This document shows, piece by piece, positions 42,988 through 54,417 of a DNA stretch of 64,000 nucleotides. Made by a program: the position numbers and the translations under genes. The stretch comes from Amylostereum areolatum (taxonomy: Eukaryota > Basidiomycota > Agaricomycetes > Russulales > Stereaceae): assembly GCA_012932865.1 (NCBI GenBank), contig SAXG01000030.1, forward strand, positions 186,001 through 250,000. Reading direction: 5' to 3'. Each line of letters opens with the position of its first letter. Positions within the stretch are counted from its first letter, which is position 1. The notes under the pieces are model-generated. The model worked only from the letters and a program-made list of their open reading frames with translations, searched no databases and had not been told where the DNA came from.

Positions 42988-44235
42988 ATGGACCCTGCTT
43001 ACCCTCTGGTTCCCGTTGCAAACGTTCTGGCTGCCGTGCTGGTGCTCCTCTCTCTTATCACGGCCGGTCTTCGCCAGGCATGGAATGCAGGGGTGGTTGT
43101 GCTCGCGCTCTGGACATTCCTGGGTGCAATCAGGGCGAGCGTGGACGCAGTTATATGGAGAGACAACTTCAACAACGTGACTCCGGTGTGGTGCGACATA
43201 TGTGCGTGCGGTGTTTTCATTGTCGTTGGTGCTTGTGCTTATGCATGCGTTGAACGTGTAGCGTCTCATATGTCCATCGCCCTATCCATTGCTATTCCCG
43301 CATGCTCCTTCGTCATCACCCGTCGACTGCACAAGATTATCTCCTTACGTGGGGTTGACCTACGCAGCCAGCGCGCGGTACGCCATCTAAACAGGAGGCA
43401 TTCGGTAGAGTCTAATGCGAGATCTCCAGGGAGACATAATGCCGTATGACCTGTCCATATGCATTGGTCTTCCTCTGGTTATCACGGGTGTGTGTGCGTA
43501 TTCTGTCACTCTACTTGTTTTCTTATCGCATTTTCCTCAGTCTTTCTTGACAGACTACGTCGTGCAGTCTGCACGCTTCCAGATCTTCGAAGAGGTCGGC
43601 TGCCAGTCCGCCCTCAGTGCCACCGGCCTTACCATTCTCATTTCTTCCTGGACGTTTATATTGCCTGTCGCGTCGATCGTTTTCTTCTGGAGTACGTCTT
43701 TGATCCATCCGTGCATCGCATGGTCTTACCCAGTCTTACGAGTCGTCTTTCAGGCCGACTTGTGATCGTTCTCTACCGCCACTACAAGGAACTCAATCAG
43801 TTCATGAGTAGCGAGATAACCCTTACTCGCTCGCGTTATCTCCGCGTTTTCGCTATTGGTAGCCTTGACATCCTCTTCAGTCTTCCAATTGGAATCAGTA
43901 CCATATCTCAGGCCTCTGTCCAGGGACGGTCTGCACCGTTCTGGCCCGGGTTCGATGTTGTTCATCGAGATTTCACCCCAGTCCTTCTACCCGCCGAGAT
44001 ATGGAAAGAGAAAACGGTGACCAGGCTCTCCGTCCGCGCGTCTCAGTACGTCAACGTTGTCTCCGGCGTGTTGATCTTCGTGCTGTTTGGACTATCTGGG
44101 GAGTCAAGAGAGTTGTACCGACGAGCGTTTTGGCGCGTGGCGAGGGTGGTCGGATGGGCGCCTCGCGACAACGACGCCGCGCTCGAGCCGAGGATGACGT
44201 TCTTGTCAATCGAGATTGACATTGAGACGCGGTGA
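42988..44235 (+). CDS. STE3-type pheromone receptor R4
   Basis: This is a complete receptor gene. It starts MDPAYPLVPVANVLAAVLVL at 42988, and exon 1 ends TPVWCDI. The first intron is 60 nt, a multiple of three and free of stops. Exon 2 gives SSHMSIALSIAIPACSFVIT to LRSQRA, then VYDLSICIGLPLVITG, DYVVQSARFQIFEEVGCQSA, and the long exon RLVIVLYRHYKELNQFMSSE, FWPGFDVVHRDFTP and the last helix VVSGVLIFVLFGLSGESREL. It stops after IEIDIETR at 44235. A possible terminal intron with donor GTGAGC at the same site could extend the tail to a stop at 44447. R5 lies about 1.7 kb downstream in the same direction. Confidence 0.88.
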
Positions 44236-45932
44236 GCCACGACTTCTCCCCGGTTCATTCCCTTGGAGGGGGGATTACTCAACGCACGAGGATAGGTCCC
44301 TTCCGGACGACGTCACCACGCTCGGAAACGGAGAGCCCTCGCCCTGGTCTCCGCCATGGACACCCCAAATACCCAAACCCCTCGTACACTCTCCGCTGTC
44401 AGCACAGTACATCGTGGTCATTTTTGTCCTCTGGACTGTCAATCTGACGCTTAAACCCGGAAGGTCTCCCGAACCCATGCCTGCGGTAGAGGAAGAACAA
44501 CTCATGAGCACAACTAGTCGATACTCGGGAGAACAACAGACGCGCGAGATGGTCTGAGCTCAGTCGTAACGCCGGACCTGTACCATACTTTCTCCCGGAC
44601 ATCAAAGTTAAAAGCTAAAGCAGCCACTCCGAGTGTTTTGGGCGCCCCCGACTGTGCAGTGGCCGTTGAACATCATACACTCTACGAGCATACTCTAATG
44701 TACACTATTCTAACATGCACCACTCGCGTATGTGCTCAGTCGTAACTAAGAGATGTGGACGCGCCATTGTGATGATAAGTGCACTGTAGGGACGCGAACG
44801 CGTACTCAGTCGACTGCAAGAGTGAACGACTCTATTAGATGGTAAGTACCTGTAGGGACGCGAACACGTACTACAGTACCAGTAAGTATAAGAGACATAG
44901 AGTCGGAATCGGAAGGGGCTCACCTCAGTCGACTGCAAGAGTGAACGACTGAGGAGAGACGAAGGAGGGAACGGAGCGAGCGAGATATAGGAGTGCGGAG
45001 GGAGCCATAACAAGCGGTCACGACACCTAAGTAATAGTAATCGGATACGCGTAAAGTATAAGTCGTTCAGTAGAATGAAAGGACCGGTGAGGTGAGCCGT
45101 GCACCATCATACCGGGTACGAAAGTAAGTAGGTATAGTAACAACACATTGCCTTGTGCTGAGCGACTTAGAGCAAGACAGGTCACAGCGTCGGATGGTTA
45201 ACATCATTCACGTGCGTAAATGCGGGGTATCTTCAAGTTCAAGTTCTCACGGCAGGCCACAGGCGGACGAAAGGTTCAAGCTTCAAGCTTCAAGGATCTC
45301 GTTTTCTGTAGCGACTTGCCAACTTCCAAGGTACCGCTCCCGGTACACGATTCTCCTCCGAAGAACTCCCTAGAGGCGAGGAGCACACTACACAGAGAAG
45401 GCGTGTGGTTCATGAGTCTTCAGTGCTTCAGCGCCCGTGACAGCTACTGACTGTTATATAGGCTTATAGCGTCCCGGAACTGCCAGTGCCGTGTACGTTC
45501 CACGGTGGTCATCCATAGCGCCTTCCGAATCCATCGCTTGAGGAACCCCCGGTCTTTTACTATCAATCAGCCCTCAAAGAGACACCAGTGGCGACTCGAA
45601 TGTGCTCAACGAACGCAGAAGCAACATCCAGACTGGGCAGGTAGCACATGGCGTCAGGGCGTCGGGACTCGGCGAGGGCGAGAGCGGTGGAAAAAGTATG
45701 TATATCTCATAATTCTCGTCTCTGGACTACAATCTCATCGCGTGCTAATTCAAGGCAGTTCAAGGAGCACACTGACAGCACAGGCCGCACACCGCCCCCT
45801 CTCCAATCCTTCCTTTCCTGCGTATTCGCGCCACGCAAAAATCACTCAGTGGCTTTCCTTCAGGGATACCCAAGTCACCGAACCTCCGAACTCTCAACTC
45901 TGCACGCCACTGTTTATGGATCGACTAAGACA
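44236..45932. other. 1.7 kb between R4 and R5, with short direct repeats
   Basis: No supported gene was found beyond the optional R4 tail exon (to 44447). Two pairs of exact or near-exact direct repeats lie at 44785-44950. I searched this interval for a CaaX pheromone precursor because pheromone genes often sit beside receptors, and saw none. Confidence 0.45.
44785..44950 (+). repeat. Two interleaved direct repeats (22 bp and 25 bp)
   Basis: Repeat A, TGTAGGGACGCGAACRCGTA with following CT, is at 44785-44806 and 44851-44872 with one mismatch. Repeat B begins CAGTCGACTGCAAGAGTGAA and is at 44807-44831 and 44926-44950, identical over 25 bp and containing the palindrome CAGTCGACTG. The order is A-B-A-B with spacers. 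The purpose is unknown. Confidence 0.85.
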
Positions 45933-45939
45933 TATAAAG
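45933..45939 (+). promoter_or_regulatory. TATA box of receptor R5
   Basis: TATAAAG lies 50 bp upstream of the R5 ATG. Confidence 0.5.
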
Positions 45940-45982
45940 CCTTTCTCTCGGTATCTGGTATGCTGCCCTGCATACGTTGGAC

Positions 45983-47334
45983 ATGGACCCTACCTATCCT
46001 GCCGTCCCTGTGGCGAATTTCTCCGCCACCATTTTGACCCTCTTGACTCTCCTCGTCAGCAGCTGGGGACACTCGTGGAATGTGGGTACGCAACTTTTAG
46101 GCCTATGGGTCGTGTTAGAGTCTGCCATCACAGGCGCGGAGGCGATTGTTTGGTCGGGCACTTCGGACAATCTTTCGCCTCTATGGTGTGACATTTGTAA
46201 GTTTATCTTTGATGTCATAAGATGGGACACTTACTGACGAGACTGTAGCATCCCATCTCGCGTTGGCCTCCAATATCGGGGTACCAGCTTGCTCGCTCAT
46301 TATCACACGGCGACTCTATCACATCGCTCGGATGCGGACAGTTGAATATCCCAGTAGGAGGGAGGTATGTAGAATACCTGCCCATGATGCCCATACCGAT
46401 GGTCTGACCGTGTTTTGATCAGAAACTACGCTCCTTACTCTCCGACTTAGCTCTGGGTCTAGGAGTACCCGCAGTTGTCATGTGCCTCTGTGCGTCGCTT
46501 TCCTTCGTATTTGACCACTCGACACTCACGATAGCCCCATTTCTTAGACTATGTCGTCCAACCCTGCCGTTTCATCGTAGTGGAAAACTATGGCTGTGCC
46601 TCGAGCACGGTCTCCTCCGGCGTCTCTCTCATCCTCCTTGACTCGTGGGGCGTGGTCCTTCCTGCAATCTCCGCTACCGTATACTGCCGTAAGCTCCTCC
46701 TCTGTGTCACACTTCTCAGTACTCACGGTCCCAATAGCCAAGATCATATGGATCTTCTACCATCATCAACGCGACTTGAACAGGTTCCTCCATAGAAGCA
46801 CCACCATCAACCGCATCCGTTACATTCACATCCTCTCCATCGCGTGCATCGACATCCTGATCACGCTTCCCGTCGGTGTACTCGGCGTTATCCTGCAGTT
46901 TTCCGATGGCCCGTTTTCTTTTTGGCCGGGCTGGACCGCCATCCACGGCGATGACTGGGGGCCTATCTTACTTTCCGCGGACGAGTGGACGGCCGACGGC
47001 TGGACGCGGTTTACGATCTACTTCAACCAGTGGATCAATGCCTTCCTCGCGGTCATGTTCTTCTTCCTGTTTGGCTTGACGATGGAGGCGCGCACGAAGT
47101 ATCGAAGGGCGTTCTGGGCGGTTGTGAGGGTGGGGGGTTGCGCTACGCCTACAGGTCAGAAGAGCGGGCCGGACGTGACCTTTTTGACTTTGCACGCGGG
47201 GACGACAGCGGGTTCGCTCCCGATAACAGGGTATGAACTTCGTTCTATATTCTACTTGAATGTTCTTGACGCCAATCTCATTTAGGTCTCGAACTCGCAC
47301 CGTTTCTGCGGCCACGGATGTAGGAAAAAATTGA
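45983..47334 (+). CDS. STE3-type pheromone receptor R5
   Basis: This is a complete receptor gene. The start MDPTYPAVPVANFSATILTL at 45983 was chosen over the in-frame Met two codons upstream by family comparison. Exon 1 ends SPLWCDI. Exon 2 gives SHLALASNIGVPACSLIITR. Exon 3 gives KLRSLLSDLALGLGVPAVVM. The next exon gives DYVVQPCRFIVVENYGCASS to SATVYC. The long exon has KIIWIFYHHQRDLNRFLHRS, FWPGWTAIHGDDWGPILLSA and the helix FLAVMFFFLFGLTMEARTKY. A final GTATGA-TTTAG intron after LPITG joins a short tail ending AATDVGKN with a stop at 47334. R6 follows in convergent orientation. Confidence 0.88.
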
Positions 47335-48242
47335 CGTCGAGCCTTCCCCCCCAAACACAGAATTTCTTGCACTCCAATGTCCTATTGTGGGAGATATCGA
47401 GCTTGGTGGTAGGCGTGACCAGGTCCGTCACCAGGACCAAGTTTGAACTGGCTTCGAAAGCATATACGTCGCACTACACTTCTTGTTCCACCTACGTTCA
47501 CGGCTGCTTATCTGCGTCGCGAAGCGAATATTGAAGCCTCGTTCTTTCACTGCCGTGAGTATGTAAGCGCAGGCTGTGTCTCCTGTACAATCGCCGATGC
47601 TGCAATTGGAGTTGTCAGATCCCACGTCAATGGCCAGGAGGGGAGGGGGAGACGGTCTACATATCACATCCTCTTCTCGTGGCGTCGAAAGAATGTGTCG
47701 TCTGCGAATCGCCAGGGGCCGAAAGCTTTCAAATGCCGGTCCAAAAACGTCCCCCCCCCGTCCAACATGGCGTTGGACATCCGACGACACAACAACAACG
47801 CCTCCTTGGTGAGACCAGATCCTGTGAAGAAGCCCATTCCCCTCCAAGCCGTCCCAATATTGAGAAGACGATCGCTTTCTTGATGCCGTGGGCTCCCGTT
47901 TTGCGGGTCTCTCTGTTCGATGGTGTTGATGGCTGACCAAGCTTTCTTTCTTTCGTGCTACTGTTTTGGCTCCCTTGTCTGCATCCTCGTTCCCGAATGA
48001 GCATATACTTTTGGTATGGTACACTGCTCATATATATTCATAGGTAACTTGGAACCAGGTTCGAAGAGTGTCGGATTGTTACTTTACATGGCATTATACC
48101 TTTGAATACTAGACCTCGCCATCGCGTTCTCCGCCGTTTCCGACATTGTTCGAAAAACCGTTGCTGTGCTCGTCGTCGAACGCAGCCTTCCCGTATTCTC
48201 GATTCTCATCCTCCTTTTGGGGGTCCAAATTGTGCGAAAGAG
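47335..48242. other. Convergent intergenic region R5/R6
   Basis: About 900 bp lie between the stop codons of R5 and R6. No gene was recognised. The right 100 bp is the decayed former tail exon of R6. Confidence 0.35.
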
Positions 48243-50030
48243 TCACCCCGGTATACTAGCGGTCACAGACGACTGCGAGAGCGCACTGCAATTCGGAAAC
48301 AGTCTAGTAAGTTGCCATCTATGGTCGAACGATTCAAAGATGCCTACGAAGTCGTAACATCGTCGTCTTTGGATATCCCTTCCAGTGGTGGTTCGAACAC
48401 GATGATTGATAGGTTGCCCGTGGTCGTGCGCTCGCGGCGTCGAATTCCGAGCGCTTTCACTGTGGCCCAGAAAACCCGCCTATACACCTCCCTCGCCTCT
48501 CCCGTGGTCCCAAACAAGAAGAAAAAGCCGAGCGCGAGGACGATCGTGCGCCAATGGACGTAATACACGTTCACCGACGCCCACAACGCCGGTTTCCACT
48601 GGCTCGCCTTCAGGACGACGGGTTCCCAGCCGGTGTGGATGAGGTCCCATCCCTGGTAGAAGACAAAGTGGGACGTGGAGCGGATGTCCATGGTGAAGAT
48701 GGCGGCGCCGAGCGGAAGCGTCACCAGCGCATCGAAGAGACCTAAGGCAAGGACGCGGAAGTAGCGCCGACGCGTGAGGGAGGAGTCCGTTTGGAGGAAG
48801 CGGTTGATCTGTTTGGTGTGGCGGTAGAACGTCCACAGAATTCCAGCTGAATGCGTTCGATTAGGCCGTGCAAGGGGAACAAATACGTAAAGGGGAGACG
48901 TACGACAGTAGAAGATGATAGAGATAGCGGGGAGGATCACGCCCCAGGAAAAGATCAGGATGACGGAGACGCCGGATTCAAGGACAGCGCCGCCGCATCC
49001 GAGCTCTTCGATCACCTGGTAACGGGCTCCCTGTAAAATATAATTTACAACAACAGAAATTTTCAGTGTGAAAAACCCGAACGAATGTGATGCGACGCAC
49101 AGAGACCCATTGTGAGCACCGGAATCCCCAGTCCCAAGGACAGATCGGTTGCAATCTCCAGGCGTCTCTGGGGGAAACAAAGTACGTTGGTATCGAGCGA
49201 CAGATGACATGAGGATACGTCACCTCCAGCGCACTTGGCGGTTCAACGGACCTCAGGCGAGTAATCTTGAAGAGTCGTCGGGTGATGACAAGAGAGCAGG
49301 CAGGTACAGCGACGTCGAAACCTACGCTGATGTGCGACGCTGTGGAAAGGAGTCTATGAGCTCCGGCATGAATGAAATGGGGAGGATTGGCGTACATATA
49401 TCACACCAGATAGGGGACTTGTCGTCTGCGTTGTCCGCCCATACGATGGAGTCGATGCCTCCAATCAAGTCCTCGACGAAGACCCACGCCCCGAGTAGGC
49501 CTACACCGATATTCCAATGATGGTGGATACTTCTGTTGAGCAGCGAGAAGAGGACGAGACACGCGGAGACGATGTTAAGGATGGGGACAAGGGGGTATGT
49601 GGGATCCATTGGGGTGCTCGAGCGTCGCCGTACACCTATGACTTGCACTTGCGGTGTATAATTAGGCAAGCCCATCGGCACCGGGTGGGTTCGAGGGCAG
49701 ATGGGGGTTGTAAGTCTTGCTACAGCTGTTGTCGGAGATGGCGACCGTTTGCAGATGCGCTATCGTTTGCATCTAACGATCCGTAGGAAGTCGGCGGTGG
49801 AAAGCGGTGGTGTGACGAGAGCCCGGGTTGATGAACAAGAGGGATACTGTATTGCTTCTTTGGAGCTTGTTTGATGCGATGGTGTGGAAGTGAATGGCTG
49901 ACGGTATGATGGTTTGACTGGAAACGTGAGGGGACCCAAAACCATCATTACGCCCAGGGCTTCGTTTGCCGCCGACCATTGTTTGAATCCCGAGACGATG
50001 ATCAACGGAGGCCGGAGGCCGCGGTGCTAG
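48140..50030. repeat. Right arm of the inverted duplication carrying R6
   Basis: Its reverse complement matches 15575-17625. Within the receptor exons the two arms are nearly identical (for example MDPTYPLVPILNIVSACLVL in both). Introns and flanks are more diverged, and the left arm holds about 100 bp extra upstream. Confidence 0.75.
48243..49609 (-). CDS. STE3-type pheromone receptor R6, shortened tail
   Basis: This is a close paralogue of R2 in inverted orientation. The ATG at 49609 starts MDPTYPLVPILNIVSACLVL. Exons and introns correspond one to one: SPIWCDI, SHISVGFDVAVPACSLVITR, FDLSLGLG-type exon 3 remnants, GARYQVIEELGCGGAVLESG, GILWTFYRHTKQINRFLQTD, FYQGWDLIHTGWEPVVLKAS and ALGFFFLFGTTGEAREVYRR. 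The last intron has donor GTAGGC where R2 has GTAAGT. In the last exon a net loss of about 4 nt relative to R2 (near 48243-48250) shifts the frame. The protein then ends TASIPG, about 45 residues earlier than R2. The transmembrane core is intact, so only the C-terminal tail is affected. Confidence 0.88.
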
Positions 50031-50802
50031 TTCGTTCTCAGAACAGTCGAAAACATCCTGAGGTGACCACGGAACCATTCAGAGGAGCTGATGATGATGA
50101 TAGGAGGAGGAGGAGGAGGAGGAATATGAGCGTGTAAGAGGACGGGTTCGCGTGCCACGATGAACAACGAAGACGCACCTTCATTTGAATCTATAAATGA
50201 GCGCACCAATCGTCATATGAGTATTTCAGAGTTTGGAACATCAGGTGATGGGGCTAGAAAGTTGGCCGGCGAAGTCGCAGAGCTGTACGTAGGTTAAAAA
50301 GTACACATTGTATTAGGGAAGGTGCCAGGTGGCGGAGCACATGAATAAGAGTAATAGGTACGACTGAAGACTCGACTTGCCTGCGCGTCGTTATTTATAT
50401 AAGATACCATCCTATCGTCGATCTCACCCGGATCCCTCGGCCTGAAGACATCAGCGATCTCCTATACGCTCAGCGCCACATAACGGTTAACCCACCCTTA
50501 ACGAACCTCCCACGGCCGAACCTTCTGTGAGGCTACTGCTCGGAGTGCGCCGGTCGATCGTGCACAGAGCGTAACAGTTGACTATTGAACGCGTTGATAG
50601 GAAACCGACTCGGAGCATGAACCACAAGAAGTTGGACGTTGAGGAAAAGTCGTGTCGTCCGCGGTTAAGTGCAGGACGGCGTCTTTCTTGACTAGTTGAG
50701 CAGATGCCGCCATCTTACGATGGGTTGTGCACCGAGACCAAACGTTCGTACAACCACGCATGCATTCTGGACCTCGGCGTTGAGAGTATCTAAGTATGAT
50801 AT
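49610..50802. other. Upstream region of R6 and intergenic DNA
   Basis: The first 400 bp are the R6 side of the inverted duplication. Beyond about 50040 the match to the left arm ends. A TGA/AGG microsatellite lies at about 50088-50122. No gene was seen before the stop of the AIF-like gene. Confidence 0.4.
50088..50122 (+). repeat. TGA/AGG trinucleotide microsatellite
   Basis: This is a tract of about four TGA units followed by about six AGG units. It lies just outside the right arm of the inverted duplication. Confidence 0.8.
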
Positions 50803-52159
50803 TTAATAGCCCATGAGCCGACGGGTTTGAGGGGCAAGTAAATGACGGGACTGCGCTCGCCCAGTGAACCAGCTCCCGACGACGATTCCTCCCAAAATGC
50901 CCCAGTAAGTCACTCCGCCGCTCTAAGGAACACAGACGCGCTCGTCAGCCCTTCCGCCACCGCAAAAGGTAGAGACACAACGCACTTTCCCCAACGATAT
51001 CCGAATCGTTTCAAACGAGCCACCGTAGGCGGCTGTCGGCTCCTTCCCGTCTAGCCTTTGGAAGATGTTTCGTACGACGATTTCGGCATGCTTCAGATAC
51101 TTCGCGAGCCGGTTGCGCTCGTTGTTGTCGATGACGTCGCCGATGCAGAACACACCAGGGTGACCTGGGACTTCGAGCGTAGGCTTGACACGGACGAGGC
51201 CTCGCGGCGTGACAACGTCGTCCCCGAGGGACTTGATAAACTCAGTCTTAGGAAAACCGCCGTGCGAGGTGATCTAGACGACGTAGGTTAAGTACCGAGA
51301 GGGTGGAAAGAAAGTGGAAAGAAACAAACCACGAGATCGGCGGGGAGCTCCTTCCCCTTACGGGTGCGGACAACGCCATCTGTGGGTGTGTGCCCGTCGA
51401 GGTAGTCGTTGAACACGAAGTTGATCCCCAGGTTCTTGCACTCTGCCGCAATCCGTCGCCGGAAGCGGTCCGCGTAGATGTCGTTGAACGGGAGGTTTCG
51501 GCTCTGGACGATGGTGACGGATTTCTCCTGCAGAGTGCTCAGCATGAGGTTGCTTGACGAAAACGCGCCTCAAAGGTGCGGACGTACAGGCCAGAGGTCT
51601 TTGATCTCTCCCGCAAGCTCTAAGTATAACACTCAGAAAGCAATTCACCAAGGAAAGTCGAAGTATACGCACCAACGTTGGTGGGACCACCGCCACCCAT
51701 AACAATCTTCGTCGCGTCCCGAAACTTGGTCCTCCACTCCGCGATATACCGCAACACGTCCTCCTTTGAATCCGGATAGTCCAGCGGGGATTCCAGCCGC
51801 GTCCCAGGGGCCAGAACGAGCACGTCGTAATGCACTGTTTCTCCGTCGGCCAGTACGACCCTCCCGCCCTTCCCCGGCGCGTCCTCCTCTATCTTCACAG
51901 CTTTGCCAACCTTCAGCGTCCCGATGTCCTTCAACAGCCTGTCATACGGCAATAATATTTCGTCCTCGAGGTGGCCCTCCTCGGTAGCGGCCATGCGCAC
52001 GGACGTTGGGAGGAAGACGGTGAAGGCGCGGTTGTTGATGAGAGTGAAGGTGTAGCGCGTCGTGTCGAGACGGCCAACGAGCGCACGCGCGAGGATCATC
52101 CCCGCGCCTCCGCCGCCTACGAGCACGATATCTTTCTTGAGTGCGCTAGTCGATGCCAT
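50803..52159 (-). CDS. AIF/FSP1-like NAD(P)H-quinone oxidoreductase
   Basis: This is a pyridine nucleotide-disulphide oxidoreductase of the AIF/AMID (FSP1) type, which uses FAD to move electrons from NAD(P)H to quinones. The ATG at 52159 starts MASTSALKKDIVLVGGGGAG with the Rossmann glycines. A second dinucleotide site is seen at KIVMGGGGPTNVG. Introns after that site and after KDLWP join EKSVTIVQSRNLPFNDIYAD. Later come VVTPRGLVRVKPTLEVPGHP, the FAD-binding end motif GVFCIGDVID and, after a GTGCGT intron, SGGVTYWGILGGIVVGSWFT, ending RRLMGY at 50803. That hydrophobic C-terminal stretch is typical of fungal members and may bind membranes. One predicted intron near 51250-51345 separates PADLVV from the GGFPKTEFI segment. 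Confidence 0.85.
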
Positions 52160-52620
52160 GTCGAGATGGATTGCTTGAAGGGGTGCTTGATGAGAGAGTA
52201 TTTGGATTCTCGTTATATCGGTGGGCTCTTGGACGTCACTGCGCAGTCGTGTTGGCAAGCTCGCCGAAGATTGACGTGGACGGGCGGCATCGACCTATGA
52301 GTCCGAGGGTTCAAACATTCGTTTTATGGAGCTTGTGGTCTTCTACTCTGGCTGCGCCCGAACCTAATCACCGGGACGAGGGTTTGACGCTGGAGGAAGA
52401 TTTGACGAGAGGACGGCGACGTGGCTGACCCCGGCAGAACGATGGCAGAGCAAGGAGGACTAGAAGAGCTCATCGTGCTAAGATAGTTGGAGGCCTTGGA
52501 CTTCGAGCCGAGGCGCTGAGCTGAAGGTTGGGACGTTGGAGCCTTGGAGGTCGAAAGCAAGTCGCTCAAGCGCAATAAAGCGCTCGTACGTAAGCGTGCT
52601 CTTGCCAGTTGACTTGGTTT
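52160..52620. other. Intergenic, no gene recognised
   Basis: About 460 bp lie between two minus-strand genes. It should contain the AIF-like promoter. No frame is supported. Confidence 0.35.
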
Positions 52621-54410
52621 TCACACTTCGACACTGGCAAGCTGTTGTACATGTGTATCAAGGTGAGTGCCCACAGGGTTATCGTCAGCAATTAAGACTG
52701 AAATAAAGTGTCCTAAATGGAACTGAGGCCCCTCTAATCCGTTGTCTCGTTCGACTTCGGCGGACAGTTCCTTCGTCAATATCTCCACGGCCTTCTGTAT
52801 GTCCTCCATAGGATCGGCAACAGTGGAAACCTCGAAGGCCACCACCATCCTCTCTCCAAGATCTCTCAACCCGTCCGTATCCATCTCCCTCTCGCCAAAC
52901 AGCGTGGAGCGCCTCCCGGCGGTGCGGGAAAGGTCCGCGATGAGGGCAGAGATCGGGACGCGAACGCGCGAGTAGATTTCCAGAGCATGGGCAATGATGG
53001 ACTTGTGAGTAAGAGGGTGAGTAAGGAGCACGGAAAGGGCGTAAGCGTCCTGGTTTGGATGATGAGTAAGGAGTGAGCGGAGGGCTGACTACCGACCTCG
53101 ATAGCCTGTCCTGCGCCTGAACCAAGGAACGGTTGCATAGCGTGGGCCTGTAGCCACGAGCTCGTCAGAGCACCCTCGAAAATGAAGATACTGAAACGTA
53201 CCGCATCGCCCATCAAAACCACCCTCCCATGCACAAACGAAGGCAATGGCTTCACGACGTGGATAGACCACCTCTTCACAGACTTCTCCGCGACGCACTA
53301 ACATGCAGTAAGCGAAAGTCAAACGAATGGCTGAGAGGAAAGGCAAGAAAATCCTACCGCAACGATGTGGCGCGCATCTTCGTCCCAATCCTTGAACGGA
53401 GTGGCGATTTCATGCGCCCCAGCCTCAGACTCGGACACCCACGGCTCTGGAAGGTGCGCGCCTTCTTCAGCATGCCTGGCCTCAACAACCGTGACGTTCA
53501 TGAGGTCGCCGTTAGGTAGAACGTATGCGATGATCGTCCGGTCCTTCCCAACGAACTGCAGGGAAAACTTAGCCGCATGCTATGACTCGGACGAAAAGAC
53601 GGCAGAGGGGTGCGCACAACGCAAGGTCCAGAAAACGCAGGGTTGTTCGGCGATCGCTTCCTGAGGGACGCAGTCGAGATGACGGTCCGGTAAGTGTCAA
53701 CGCCCGAGTACTGAGGTGCGATGAGGTCCCGTAGCTTCGCTGCCTCTGCTGCCTCCCGCGCCCCCCGCGCCATGTACTCCAGCATCAACGCGCGCGTCAC
53801 GGACTTGATCCCATCGGCACCAACAAGGACGTCGCACTCCGCCGTCGTGTCCATCTTGAAATTGGAGCATTATCGGGTCCGTAGAACCGTTCGCTTCGTT
53901 CGGTGAAGGAAATCAGCCGTTTCGAGGTCTGGGCAGTGCAGTTGGACTTGTTCTTGATGTGGTGGAGGAGGACGCTCTGGAAGTCAGGACGGTGAAGGGC
54001 GAGGAACCCGCCTGTAGGTTATGAGCTGAAAACCCTGGCGGAGAGGAGCATGGATCCGGGACGAACCTTGCGCTTCCACTGTTCCAAAGCTTTCCATGAC
54101 CTGCTTGATCTGCCTTGTAGAAACGGAGCGACGGCACTGGTTGGTTATCTCGTGAGTCTTGGCAAATGGTGGACAAGTGAGAGAGAAAAGACACACCCTT
54201 CGTCGGGTTAAAAAAGCAGCCGATCTTCGCTAAGTCCTCTTCCAAGCCCACGGCCTGAAGGACCCGCTGAGCGCGCCACCAAGCACCAACGCCGGCACCG
54301 ATTCCAGAGAACTGGGACGCCGCCTCGTATATGTCGATTTGGATGTTCGCGTGCTTGGATAGACCACAGGCAAGCGTGAGGCCCGCGATGCCTCCGCCGC
54401 TGAAAATCAC
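52621..54410 (-). CDS. FAD-dependent monooxygenase (salicylate hydroxylase-like)
   Basis: This is a class A flavoprotein monooxygenase that hydroxylates aromatic or similar substrates with NAD(P)H and O2. The N-terminus has IFSGGGIAGLTLACGLSKHA (dinucleotide-binding fold) and FSGIGAGVGAWWRAQRVLQA. Internal exons give CDVLVGADGIKSVTRALMLE (DG motif), DLMNVTVVEARHAEEGAHLP, and the GD motif HGRVVLMGDA followed by AMQPFLGSGAGQAIEV. The C-terminal exon ALSVLLTHPLTHKSIIAHAL runs to the stop at 52621. At least six introns interrupt it. The true start is not settled: the frame opens with GTG at 54410 and a nearby ATG (54417) is out of frame, so a short first intron or upstream exon is likely. Confidence 0.8.
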
Positions 54411-54417
54411 ATACCAT

